DNA of 64,000 nt, from positions 4,930,803 through 4,994,802 of the forward strand of contig OZ022515.1 of assembly GCA_963989385.1 (NCBI GenBank). The letters run 5' to 3'. The position numbers were made by a program, and so were the translations under genes. This DNA is from Ctena decussata (taxonomy: Eukaryota; Mollusca; Bivalvia; Lucinida; Lucinidae). The notes under the pieces were generated by a model, which saw only the letters and a program-made list of their open reading frames with translations, was not told the origin of the DNA and made no database searches. Below, piece by piece: positions 25,801-33,474 of the stretch; the first letter of the stretch is position 1; every line of letters starts with the position of its first letter.

Positions 25801-28800
25801 GACACCGAAGAATATTCTACTTTTGTCATGAATAATAAAGTAAAATTGCAATTACTAGAGAATGATTTGGTTCTAATCATATTTCTCATTATACCTGTAA
25901 TGCAAGTTTTTAGAAAGCATGACTCACAAAATGTGGTGTTTGATTCTGGATCTGTCAATTCTACTTAAGGTTTATACAGAAATGAACTAACATTGAGAGC
26001 GCAGTCAACATGCTTACACCCTTTTTGAATTGTCTGAGCATCTGACCAGGTTAGACACAAGTTGCTAGAAGCTTATAGATGGAATCATGGATAGTATCCT
26101 AAATGACACTGGCTATCCGCACGACGGTCGTGCCGATAAGGATTCTTATCCGCATGACGGTCGTGCCGATAAGGATTCTTATCCGCACGACAGGCATAAC
26201 CAATACATTATGTTAAGTTTATAATTTATCGGCACGACCGTCGTGCGGATAGCCTCAGCCATCCTAAATATAACCATCACTGCATGAACCTTCTGTGTGA
26301 GCTCTAGGTGAACAAATTGAGTTTCATGCCATATTATTTGACAAAGCCGGACTTTGACTGATATAATAAACATTACCTGTTCAATTTCATCACTGTCAGA
26401 AGACTCAGAATCTTCATCACCATGGGATTCTGGTTGGAGAAGGGATGGGGAGTCCTTGGATTTCCTGTTCAAAAATAGACCACACAAGAGTACAGAAAAG
26501 CTAAATCTTGAAAAGTTTTTCAAATTTATATGCCAAACTTTCCTTTTTAACTTGTCTTGGTGTCAATTTTCTTAATTCATGTTTGCGACAAATTGTCGCA
26601 TTTTAGCGACTCTGGTGACTTGCCAGAATCCAGACAAATAAATCTCATCCAAAACCTTTTGATGGGAAAACCTTGAGGAAATTTTGATGCAAACAAGAAG
26701 GCATTATGATTATCACTTTGTGCATTAAATTTATAAATGCTTTATCTTTTAGAAAAATCTCTAGTGACTTTATACAGTAACAAAAGCATTATACCCTTAG
26801 GGCAGGGGCAAACAACCCCAAAGGGATAAAATTTGAACGCCATAATCCAGCCAAAAGAACTCGCAGAACATCGCTTCCCTGTGCGTCGGAGGCAGCCATT
26901 AATTTCGCACTCGGAGCTCCTCGACAATTCTAGCCTTACTTTGATTGGTCCAATACAGTTACGATTGTATACGGAGATGCATTTTCACGGTTCCGTAAAT
27001 GTCCGTTATCGCATTCTAAAAATAGAGCCGTAAGAAACGTCTCACTCTACAGCGGATCAAACAGTGCGACTGGTGGAGGAAAATGCCTGAGACGCTATGT
27101 ATTCACTTTTAGTGACTCAGTTCTATGACACGCTGACTGAATTGGATGCTAAATGTCACAGGAGACGTGAAAAAAGGAAAAGAAAGTCGGTAGATCGGAC
27201 CTGAAGGAAGACATGTTTTTCGGTTCAATTCAAATTGGATTCTTTTTCTGAACGAAACGAAATGGTTCCAGGTCAACTCGGTCCAAAACCATTTCACTCC
27301 GGGACTCTTTTTGGTCCAAAACGATTTTTTACAATGACTGATTGAATTAACCTGATTGACTGGTAGTAAATTAAACATTCTTTCACTAAGTGCGAGAATA
27401 AGTATACTCCTCAAAATAAATTAAGGGTCACCCAATGTTTTTCCCATATATTAATTATTGACTCTGTTCAGAATCAGAATCAGAATAGTTTACTGGTGAA
27501 ACGCCAAAATGACAATACCTCACCAGGGCGCAAACCAGACAAGATATTGAACAAACCAGACATGATATTGAAAAACGGTTGAACAATACACAAAGAACTG
27601 TTAATTAAATTAAGAAATGAAAATAAGGGTATTGTGAAAATGTTACACAAAACGCGTTACAATTGTGACATTTTTGACTACATTTTGGTCTGTAACTTTG
27701 GTACCAATTATGCTAGAGTCATGAAACTTGGCATGATTTTAGGAAACCACAATATGAACATGATCAAATAAAAAGTATGTGAATTTCATCTTTGAAATTG
27801 ACAAAAAAACTGGATAATACAGAAAAATCTTCATTTTTTTAAGTTGCCCATATGCAGTATTTAATGAATGTAAAGACCAGTATTCAAACAAGGCAGAGTC
27901 CTGTTATTTTTGTCCAGCAGTTTTCTTTTCTGTCCGAGAAAAATATTCAGTCTGTCCGACAGCTGTCCGGCAACATCTCAGAAGATTTCGCAAGTGAAAG
28001 ACTGATAACTTAAGATATGAAGGCCAGACGCTATTTATCGTGTTTATATATAAAAAGTGCCCTTTACCTTTTTACAGCTCCATTTCCTCCATTCTCTTTC
28101 TTTTCAGGATTCAAAGGTGCTCTCGTTGGTATAGGGCGTGGCCCTTTCGCTGCCACCCTCAACCAATCTCGATCTTCTACAAAATAAAATCAGATTAATG
28201 TGATCACACATATAATATAAATAACTCAATGGGATACAGTGATTTTATTTGGCCATTTTTACCGCCTTTTAGGGGAGTCATTCCCAATCCAAAAATGGCC
28301 TTTATTTTCCCAATATCATGTATTTTAGCACTTATTTTCCCAAATTTTATTAAATATTTTTCCAAATGTTCAGGAAAAGGTAGCTTCCCAAAATCCCAAA
28401 TAAAATCACTGAGATAAAATTGTTAAGCTTACATGGAAAAATTCTTGCATATAATTCAATAAATTGTCACAGCAACAAGCCTACTGTTTGCCATGTGGCC
28501 ATATAACTAGGGACTTTGTACATAGCTTGCACTTGTTGGAAGCAGATATTTATTTATGTCTGACACAGGCCTATTGTGTTTCTCAGTGGCCAGAGTACTC
28601 ACAGGGTCTGTGTGGAGGCTAGAATGCACTTTTAATTCCAATGTCTACTGATTTAGACTAAGTTTTATAGGTAGGTTTGTTACTGAACACATACAAAGGT
28701 ACTTTGCTTGTGGTTCAAATAAATTTGTATGATGCTTCGGCAGCTTCGCAGCTAACTTATCTATAGACCAAATACTGCTGAGGGTGTTTAGGGGCGCTAG

Positions 28801-31206
28801 CTGACTTTCACTACAGAATTGCTGACTAAAGTTGACTGAATTTAGTCACAGTGAAGTGGCTAAAATGCTTATATTGAAATAAAAACACACTAGATATATG
28901 CATTTGTTTTCCAATTGTATGCCACAAATAAAGTATTTTTGGTTTGCTGCCAAGCCTGTAGGCATGCTTGGTGATTTCCAGTGTGTATATTTAGTAGATA
29001 GCAGAAGACTTTGTATCTATTTATAGCACTTTATCTTAATCAGTATAGGAAAATACCTAAGGCCTAAATTAAAATTTTATTTGTTTCCCCTTTCCCGACC
29101 GACCCTGAAAAAAGGCCCTACCCAAAAAATTTTATTTCAATTTTCAGAAAAGAATTTTTGTTTTAATTTCATTGCAAACTGAGAGAACAAAGCTATATAT
29201 ATCTTTAAATAAAATATTTTTAGTTAGCATCGTTTGTGCATTTAGTTCTATTGCCTAGATTAGGAATATTTACAATTTGGTTTAATGGGCATTTTTTTTT
29301 TTGTTTTTTTTGTTTAATGGGTATGGAATTTAAGAAGTTAAAAAAAAATTCCGACCGACCGACCCATACCAGAGAAACAGGGTCGGGTAAGGGGAAACAA
29401 AAATATTTTTAAGGTTTTAAGATAAAAATAAAGAAGCTGTATTTAACGTCACGTTTGAAACAGACAACATAGGGCCAAGCTTAGGGGGGGGGTGTTGGGG
29501 GGGGGGGGGTGTCGGGTTGGGGGAGGTCATAGATGTGAACGGAGAAGTGAAGTTTTTTGTAAAAATTCATTTTTTTTTTTGGGGGGGGGGGCAGGTTGGG
29601 GGAGGTCAGGGTAGATGTGAACGTAGAAGTGAAGTTTTTGTGAAAATTCAAAAAAAAATTGGGGGGGGGGGGGGTCAGGCTGGATGTGAACGAAGAATTG
29701 AAGTTTTTGAGAAAATTCAAAAAGAAAAAAATTGGGGGGGGGGGAGGGCTGGTGGGGGGTTCAGGGTGGATGTGATCACAATGTTGGGGGTAGGGGTGAT
29801 GTGGGGTATTGGGGTATGGGGGATGTGAACCAAGAATAGAAGGTATTTACAAAAAGGTATTGTACAATATTAAGAAAATTAAATAAATGTGTTTCGGGGG
29901 GGGGGGGGATATTAAGAAAAATAAAAAAAGGTGTGGGGGAGGGGCAATATTTGAACCCAAAACACTCTTTATTTCCTACTCTACACTACATACCCTACCC
30001 AACCCATCCTTACCCTACCCTAGGAAATTTATCATAACTCCCATTAATTGGGCCGAGGAGTCCCAGAAAAAAAATCAATTTGGGCTGAGGAGTCCCGGGT
30101 CGAAATGGTTTTGGACCGAAGTGTCCCGGAACCGTTTTTCATGGGGTACGTGTCACAGATTTAATACCTACCATCATAACATGTGGCTTAATGGCTCAGT
30201 AGTCAGAGCATGTGTGTGGTCTGCCAGTGGTCATTGGTTCGAATCCTCTAAATCTCGGTGGGGAACAACTCACCGTCACTCTGTAAATTGTCTCATAATC
30301 TATGTCGGTGAATTGTCTTGTCGGCAAGTTGTCTTGTTATTGCGGGCACTGTACGGTGCAGTCCGGTAACATTGCGCACCTAAGATCTTTTAATATGGCC
30401 TAATTGTAAAATAAAACACAAATTAACACTTACAATGAGATGTTAGGTGACCCAAGTAAGCAAAATCCATAATATCAAAAATCAGCAATTCTTATCAGCT
30501 TTTAAAAGTAATATCTGGGTTGAAACATATGCACCCCCGTGACAAAACATGAGACATTTAGTCGCTCAACATTGCGCACAGTTAAATCAAATGTGTATTC
30601 TTTGGTCACGTGTAATCTGTTTGCAAAGATTCTATTTCTATCAACACATATGGCAATCGTTCGACAGACTTTAAGCACAAAATGACGCAGACAAATGTTT
30701 TCAGTATGGTGACACAAAAATGATATCACATGGTATTTTGAGAATACAAAAATCGCATTTTGGACACTATTTCTTGCATGATTTGTTTCACTTGAGTGAC
30801 AGGAGCCTTCACTATGCACCAAAATTAATCATCAGCTTTTTTGTTGTAAAATTTGGTGAAACTGAGGCTGAAAGTCAGACTGTGTTTGCAGTCTCGTATG
30901 TGCGCAATGTTAGGGGCCGCGCAATGTTACTGGACTCGGCTGTATGTGTAAAAATGGCCAAATGAAATCACTGTCCCATTTGACACATGCAAATCAAATG
31001 TCATAAGTAAATATTGAAGTGCACATACCATCAATGGCAGCGATAACACCTCTGAAAATACCACTCGAAGGTAGCAGCGCCCTCACTCTTTCGCCAATCA
31101 GGTACTCCCCATAAGCTTTACGAGGTTCCTTTATACAGGATACTGGGATGTCATTCCAGTATCCATCGTCCCAATCGACAACACAATATAGTGAGTGCTC
31201 AGTCAT
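9212..31206 (-). CDS. BEN-domain DNA-binding protein, 11 exons, 418 aa
   Basis: Coding exons in transcript order are 31206-31029, 28176-28068, 26464-26377, 25578-25478, 24068-24031, 22485-22304, 19907-19818, 17802-17739, 14600-14523, 14183-13968 and 9324-9212. Every junction is GT-AG and keeps phase; the sum is 1257 nt. The start is ATG at 31206 (MTEHSLYCVVDWDD), opening a globular module of about 60 residues like those at the N-terminus of other BEN proteins. Residues 97-232 are low-complexity, acidic (DEDSESSDSDE) then lysine/arginine-rich (KRGIKRK, NKKKRERS), giving likely nuclear localisation signals. Residues 233-262 hold CRQC. The BEN domain (about 300-412) spans exons 9-11, with conserved-looking blocks YVGEARFGVQM, ANKLALNLIEFLI, LKPMPDNLVLAL and SWKDIVKSL. 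BEN domains bind DNA, often palindromes, so its role here may be to bind the subterminal arrays. Its introns hold G-rich arrays, an RTE-like LINE and many MITEs. The fold call is by eye; the exon chain is strongly supported. Confidence 0.85.
9350..9581 (+). mobile_element. MITE-A copy next to the last BEN exon
   Basis: It begins gccgtgaaatgagaaaac and ends near ggtctgctcgtgccctggctc, with the family body between. It starts about 25 nt from the exon 11 splice acceptor at 9325, inside the region where branch point and pyrimidine tract should lie. Confidence 0.75.
9590..11655. mobile_element. Foldback family F copy split by the first G-rich array
   Basis: Left part 9590-9806 (tatcatatgacatcaccc...gaatggtcatttt) and right part 11593-11655 (gtcgaaggctcatttgataaatttcatatgaaatgacc) match consecutive pieces of the intact element at 50765-51350. 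The G-rich array occupies the terminal hairpin between them. Confidence 0.65.
9807..11592 (+). repeat. G-run/A-run minisatellite array 1, about 20 units
   Basis: Each unit of 70-110 bp reads roughly gggtcagggtggatgtgaac, gaagaattgaagtttttgtg, aaaattc, then a run of 8-20 A or T and a run of 8-20 G. It lies in intron 10 of the BEN gene and is C-rich in the transcript. Long repetitive Pro/Lys/Asn/Phe open frames here are artefacts. The long G runs could form G-quadruplexes and are prone to assembly error. Confidence 0.9.
11732..12976 (+). CDS. LINE reverse transcriptase, C-terminal 414 residues (RTE-like)
   Basis: This is the intact 3' part of a non-LTR retrotransposon polyprotein; the endonuclease and N-terminal RT are missing by 5' truncation. 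The first codon is TTG in a frame opened just downstream of TGA at 11726, so there is no native start. RT landmarks in order are AGFRAGRSTTEQIF, FIDFKKAFDRVWH (catalytic Asp), VGVRQGCLLSPTLFNIF, FADDIDAL (the YXDD-type box) and FKYLGAVVSDDG. The tail carries RRLLNISYKDHITNEEV, LRWFGHVSR and a basic KGKRRRGRQKKRW, typical of RTE/BovB-like LINEs. No frameshift or stop occurs across 414 codons, so the insertion is fairly young. It lies antisense in intron 10 of the BEN gene. Confidence 0.9.
   Translation: MNRLKPQAEEIIAEEQAGFRAGRSTTEQIFNLRILCEKYLQHQQNLYHVFIDFKKAFDRVWHAALWATMRKYNINANLVRTIEQLYDKATSAVLINGSTGEWFRTTVGVRQGCLLSPTLFNIFLERIMSDALEEHDGKVSIGGRNITNLRFADDIDALAEEEQELEALVESLDQTCTRYKMEISAEKTKLMTNSADCIQREIKVKGQKLGTVSSFKYLGAVVSDDGSKQEVLSRIAQATSALAKLKPIWRDNNISLGSKVTLMRSLVISIFLYACESWTLTAELEKRTQAFEMRCYRRLLNISYKDHITNEEVRRKIQAAIGEYDELLTLVKKRKLRWFGHVSRSSGLAKTILQGTVKGKRRRGRQKKRWEDNIKEWTGMDFASSTRAAEDRTRWKGIVLKSAVVPQRPSKVMG
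11734..12992 (+). mobile_element. 5'-truncated RTE-like LINE with 7-bp target duplication
   Basis: The insert begins within the reverse transcriptase domain and ends with a short AATAG-type repeat tail after the stop codon, as expected for RTE-like LINEs. GAAGCTT flanks it on both sides (11727-11733 and 12993-12999). Removing the insert rebuilds CATGAAGCTTCATG, the exact centre of the surrounding palindromic MITE-B. Confidence 0.85.
13040..13345 (-). repeat. Dispersed repeat with copies at 23560-23720 and 52140-52395
   Basis: The reverse complement contains ataaataaactttctgtgcc, atttcgcttaa, atcttcacgaa and tctaaaaacaaagtgta, which match the two other copies. All three adjoin gaagacag-type sequence and lie next to, or resemble the flanks of, MITE-B arms. 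Confidence 0.6.
13392..13519. mobile_element. Perfect-looking foldback palindrome, about 60-bp arms
   Basis: The left arm (aattttgaggttatatgggg, tgatgaaaaacattagctta, then aagccct) is repeated in reverse complement to 13519 with few mismatches and essentially no loop (gccctaagggc centre). It would extrude as a cruciform. Confidence 0.85.
13717..13931 (-). mobile_element. MITE-A copy, complete, inverted
   Basis: It runs from gcagcatcatgagaaaac to gttttctcgtgacatggctc, with tttgcatatgcaaaaggcgc near the left end. It sits 37 nt downstream of the exon 10 donor of the BEN gene. Confidence 0.8.
13968..14183 (-). CDS. Exon 10 of the BEN gene, core of the BEN domain
   Basis: The acceptor is TTTCAG before 14183 and the donor GTAAGT follows 13968. 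It encodes residues 311-381 with the helix-rich pattern of a BEN domain (LAAKSANKLALNLIEFLI, then SVYGNIQYKLKP). The next exon (9324-9212) supplies the last helix (SWKDIVKSLNKKL). A SINE sits just upstream in intron 9. Confidence 0.8.
14226..14330 (+). mobile_element. tRNA-derived SINE
   Basis: The sequence gcctcggtagtgcagtaggt provides an A-box-like region and gagattgaacctgggc a B-box-like region 35 nt later, followed by a non-tRNA body. It cannot be folded into a full tRNA with an acceptor stem and lies in intron 9 of the BEN gene. Confidence 0.7.
14615..14763 (-). mobile_element. MITE-A fragment, inverted
   Basis: It contains tgctgatcagcgcc, ccaaatttcaacct, gtttgtgttggacc and tttctcagaacgaggcc, the right half of the inverted family consensus. 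It starts about 15 nt upstream (in gene sense) of the exon 9 acceptor. Confidence 0.7.
15059..16506. mobile_element. MITE-E (TATGCCCCCAAC ends) carrying G-rich array 2
   Basis: The left end is tatgcccccaac at 15059 and the right end gtttggggcata to 16506. The left 100 bp match the element at 61962-62443 (agatgcttgtacataaaggt, then ggcaaaattaagaact). The right end shares acaagccgaaaccaatatg-type sequence. The interior is displaced by a G-rich minisatellite and 0.5 kb of unrelated sequence. Confidence 0.65.
15164..15835 (+). repeat. G-run/A-run minisatellite array 2
   Basis: It has the same unit as array 1 (ggatgtgaacgaagaattga, agtttttgtgaaaattc, A/T run, G run), about 7 units. It ends with gcaatattgggggtaggggg and ggatgtgaaccaagaataga, a trailer also present after array 3. 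It lies in intron 8 of the BEN gene. Confidence 0.9.
17570..17665. mobile_element. Degraded MITE-B copy
   Basis: The stretch gacagttggcggagctaaaa, ttccatgaagt and then ttaatgtagaattttagc recalls both arms of MITE-B around a decayed centre. Confidence 0.55.
19300..19608 (-). mobile_element. tRNA-derived SINE, inverted
   Basis: Read on the minus strand, the head has gtggtctagtggtaagacc (A box) and gggtttgaatcccgccc (B box) at 19607-19533. The body reaches to about 19300 and includes cccatttatacacgtgggtg (plus-strand sense). It lies in intron 7 of the BEN gene. Confidence 0.8.
20050..20740. repeat. Tandem duplication, two copies about 470 bp apart
   Basis: A block containing caatactcacataccttcat, ctttcaggtcacaggctgca, ttgaccttgccgtaaaatag and gatgggctggagtccccgat at 20050-20280 recurs at 20515-20735. 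The bases between are unrelated to either gene. Confidence 0.8.
21133..21357 (+). mobile_element. MITE-A copy, best-preserved, with perfect inner hairpin
   Basis: The ends are gagccgcatcatgagaaaac and gttttctcatgacgcggctc. Inside, gatcagcttcgcggt followed by accgcgaagctgatc (about 21276-21306) is a perfect 15-bp inverted repeat without a loop. It makes a good family reference. Confidence 0.9.
21447..21835 (-). mobile_element. MITE-D copy (TTAGCTCACCTGAG ends)
   Basis: The right end reads gctcaggtgagctaa preceded by the small hairpin gagccttcggctc. Upstream are gcttcagataaaatttgg and gacagacacacagacgac. Relatives, one in the opposite orientation, are at 45325-46262 and about 49330-49571. The left border is not clear. 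Confidence 0.65.
21871..22239. mobile_element. MITE-C copy (TAAGGCC / TTTGTTTCCCC ends)
   Basis: The left end taggcctaaattaaaatttt leads into atttgtttccgctttcccga. The right end (aagggggaacaaaaaggttt, taaggatggcctta) is its diverged reverse complement. A second copy lies at 29057-29421 and a fragment at 22722-22790. Confidence 0.7.
22722..22845. repeat. MITE-C fragment followed by a 55-nt A-rich run
   Basis: The fragment gtttccggttccccgaccga matches one MITE-C end. Positions 22791-22845 are almost pure A with one T interruption, then a T run. Confidence 0.7.
23717..23825. mobile_element. MITE-B, compact intact palindrome
   Basis: The arms ttgaaagtttatttttcaac, cttcatgatgtgatg and their reverse complement meet at ttcatggaattttagctccg. 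This 109-bp copy shows what the LINE-split copy at 11664-13080 looked like before insertion. It lies in intron 5-6 sequence of the BEN gene. Confidence 0.85.
25376..25451 (-). mobile_element. MITE-A terminal fragment
   Basis: It contains gatttgtgttggacctggtt, gtgaacccc and ttttctcatgacagggctc, the right third of the inverted consensus. It ends 27 nt from the exon 4 donor of the BEN gene. Confidence 0.7.
26108..26254. repeat. Perfect 28-bp inverted repeat with nested palindromes and direct repeats
   Basis: The pair ggctatccgcacgacggtcg...tgccgata and tatcggcacgaccgtcgtgc...ggatagcc are exact reverse complements. Each contains the palindrome gcacgacggtcgtgc. Between the arms, a 34-bp unit (ttatccgca(c/t)gacggtcgtgc...) is tandemly repeated. 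It lies in intron 3 of the BEN gene, about 120 bp from exon 3. Confidence 0.85.
29057..29421. mobile_element. MITE-C copy
   Basis: The left end taaggcctaaattaaaattt followed by atttgtttcccctttcccga and the right end gggtcgggtaaggggaaaca followed by aaaatatttttaagg are inverted relatives. The interior is T/A-rich with no frame. Confidence 0.75.
29483..29960 (+). repeat. G-run/A-run minisatellite array 3 with trailer
   Basis: About four units of the array seen at 9807 and 15164 are followed by the same trailer (ggatgtgaaccaagaataga, aggtatt, tattaagaaaat, ggggcaatatttgaacc). It lies in intron 1 of the BEN gene. All three arrays have the same orientation. Confidence 0.9.
30183..30262 (+). mobile_element. 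tRNA-derived SINE head
   Basis: The sequence aatggctcagtagtcagagca is an A-box region and ggttcgaatcc a canonical B box. The sequence that follows (ctcaccgtcactctgtaaat, tgtcggtgaattgtcttgtc) resembles the arms of the foldback at 32237-32635. Confidence 0.75.
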
Positions 31207-32804
31207 TGGAATACTGGTTAGGACGTAGACCTGTGTCTTTTTCTTGTTGTTGTTCGTTCGTTGTTGTTTTTCCCTCCAGAATTTGCAGACGACAAAGTCG
31301 CGCGCGCGCGTGAAATTCTATATTAGAGCTAACCGAGAAGGGACTTCGTATTTTCATTTTTCGGTGTTTTTGGAGATATAAATTACAACCTGAGACATCG
31401 GATCCTTTAGATATTTAAAACGTTAGTATATATTGTTTTTTTTATATAATTTATCTTCTATACGACGAAAACGCTAGATACGAATATGCGGATTTAAAGG
31501 GAGGCTATTCTTTTTAAAACAGACAAAATCCAGCTTTATTTCAAACGAAACGAAACAGTCTGACAATAAATTCATTCTTCACGAATTGTCATAAACCTTG
31601 ATTTTTTTGCTTTGCAAGGGTTGCGAAAACGATGTTACTGTGGTGTATTATTTCTTGTACAGTTTTTCTATCGGCTGAAAAGCCGTTACGCTATTTCTCA
31701 AAGTGATACTATTTCGTTTAATAAAAAATTATGAATGTACATTTATCATACAATTGTGACGAAAGATCGAGTTCGGCTACACCCTTATTCAAATCAAATT
31801 TTCATGCCTGCCAATTCTTATGTGATCAATTTCAGATTGTTGGATGTACACACCGATGTTAGTGAGCCTATGGGAACCGTTTATAATATTACGGATATAG
31901 CTATGGTTCTTTAACCTGCAGATGGACGGGGTGAAAATTCCTACACAGGGTGCCTCCATTTCTTGGTGACATTTTTCAAAGGCCATGGTTTAGCTAGGGA
32001 CTAATCTTCCTCAGCCAAGCACTGGTGAAGCATTATCATTTCGGTATTTCACCTGTATTAACTATTCAGATGTCAGGCTGACGTCACAACAGGTAAATGC
32101 TCATTCACCTGGATGAATGCTTTGGTCTTTATCACTATGTTTTGATCATTTTTAGATGTGGACAAAAGCAGAATTTGTCAAAGTTAATTCTTTCTTTCTT
32201 GACATATAATGTCATACGGAATCAAGACAAATCACCGACAAGACAACTCACCGACACGGTTTTTGAGACAATTCACCGACAGATTTTGAGACAACTCACC
32301 GACACTTTATGAGACAATTCATCGATTGGTTTTGTTCAAAGTTAAATGAGCTGTAAATGGTAATTATGGTTTCAATGACATTTTTAAGACAATTCAATGT
32401 ACACACCTAGTCATAAGCGTAGAAACGTCCTCATTTGCACATTTGATCCAATCAGGTAACATAACTGATTCAATACCTTAATTGCATATGATTACCAATT
32501 ACATGTATAATTATCAGTTACAGCTCAATTGTCTTTGAATAAAAGTGTCGGTGAGTTGTCTTATAAAGTGTTGGTGAGTTGTCTCAAAATCTGTTGGTGA
32601 ATTGTCTCAAAAACCGTGTCGGTGAGTTGTCTTGTTCCCATGTCAAACGCCCTCATGGACATTCTAGGGATGTTGCTAGGCTTGGGTACCGCCTGAAACT
32701 GTACCGCGTATACCAGGGTACTCAGCTACATACCGTGGTACATACCACTTACGGAATACCGTAACAGTATCAAACTAACTGTAATTGTGAATCTGTCCAC
32801 AGCA
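31207..32804. promoter_or_regulatory. Divergent intergenic region between the BEN and transposase genes
   Basis: The two start codons face away from each other 1.6 kb apart, so both promoters should lie here. A CG-dinucleotide run (31299-31310) lies about 100 bp upstream of the BEN ATG. I see no convincing TATA box. The transposase side contains the foldback element 32237-32635. Additional noncoding 5' exons cannot be excluded. Confidence 0.45.
32237..32635. mobile_element. Foldback element with about 85-bp inverted arms built of CTCACCGACA repeats
   Basis: The left arm 32237-32322 (acaagacaactcaccgacac, ggtttttgagacaattcacc and so on) is repeated in reverse complement at about 32546-32635 with few mismatches. 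Each arm is itself three or four repeats of a 24-28-bp unit. The 220-bp spacer has no frame. It ends 170 bp upstream of the transposase ATG. Confidence 0.85.
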
Positions 32805-33436
32805 ATGGGCATACATGTATTTGATCACCCCGGGTTACCAGTTAAACGTCCAAGATCCACCGTTTTATGGCCTGAGCTAGATTATATTACATGTGCCTTT
32901 TTCATGGCTGAATACTACAAAGACGGTGCCAGTCATTACTCTTCTGCAATATCAGGAAGTGCTAAAACCCAGGATGTAATTCAGAGTGAATCTTCACCAG
33001 ATATAACTCATTTAAGTGATTCTTCTGCCAGTCTGTCAGATTCAACAATATATTCCGATTCAGATTCATTGTCAAATTCGGAATCCGATGAGGATGATGT
33101 GCAAGAGAAGCTTGATGACAACAGTGCAAAACCTTTGTTTGAAGGCTCTGAAAACAGTATTTTTACAGCGTATGCACTTGTTATGCTATATGTTATTAAG
33201 CATTCTTTGAGTCGACAGGCGTTTTCCGATTTATTAATGCTTATTGCATGTCTGCTGCCGAAGAATAAGCTGACAACTTCAGTGTATAAAATCAAAGAAG
33301 TGTTAAAAAAATCAATGTCCTTCAAGGAACCAGTAACTCTGTCCTATTGTGACCATTGTCAGATCCCTCTGGAACAGGGTCAGACATGCCAAAAGGATGT
33401 ATGTAGGAGAAACCAGTCAAGGACAGTAAAGTTCAT

Positions 33437-33442
<6 letters not shown>
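32805..33442 (+). CDS. Transposase exon 1, 5' part, upstream of the LINE
   Basis: It encodes about 212 residues. There is an acidic serine-rich segment (SDSDSLSNSESDEDD), then the family's conserved N-terminal region (HSLSRQAFSDLLMLIACLLP, YCDHCQIPLEQGQTC). The frame runs into the antisense poly(A) tail of the LINE and then ends within LINE 3' sequence at 33587. Confidence 0.85.
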
Positions 33443-33474
<32 letters not shown>

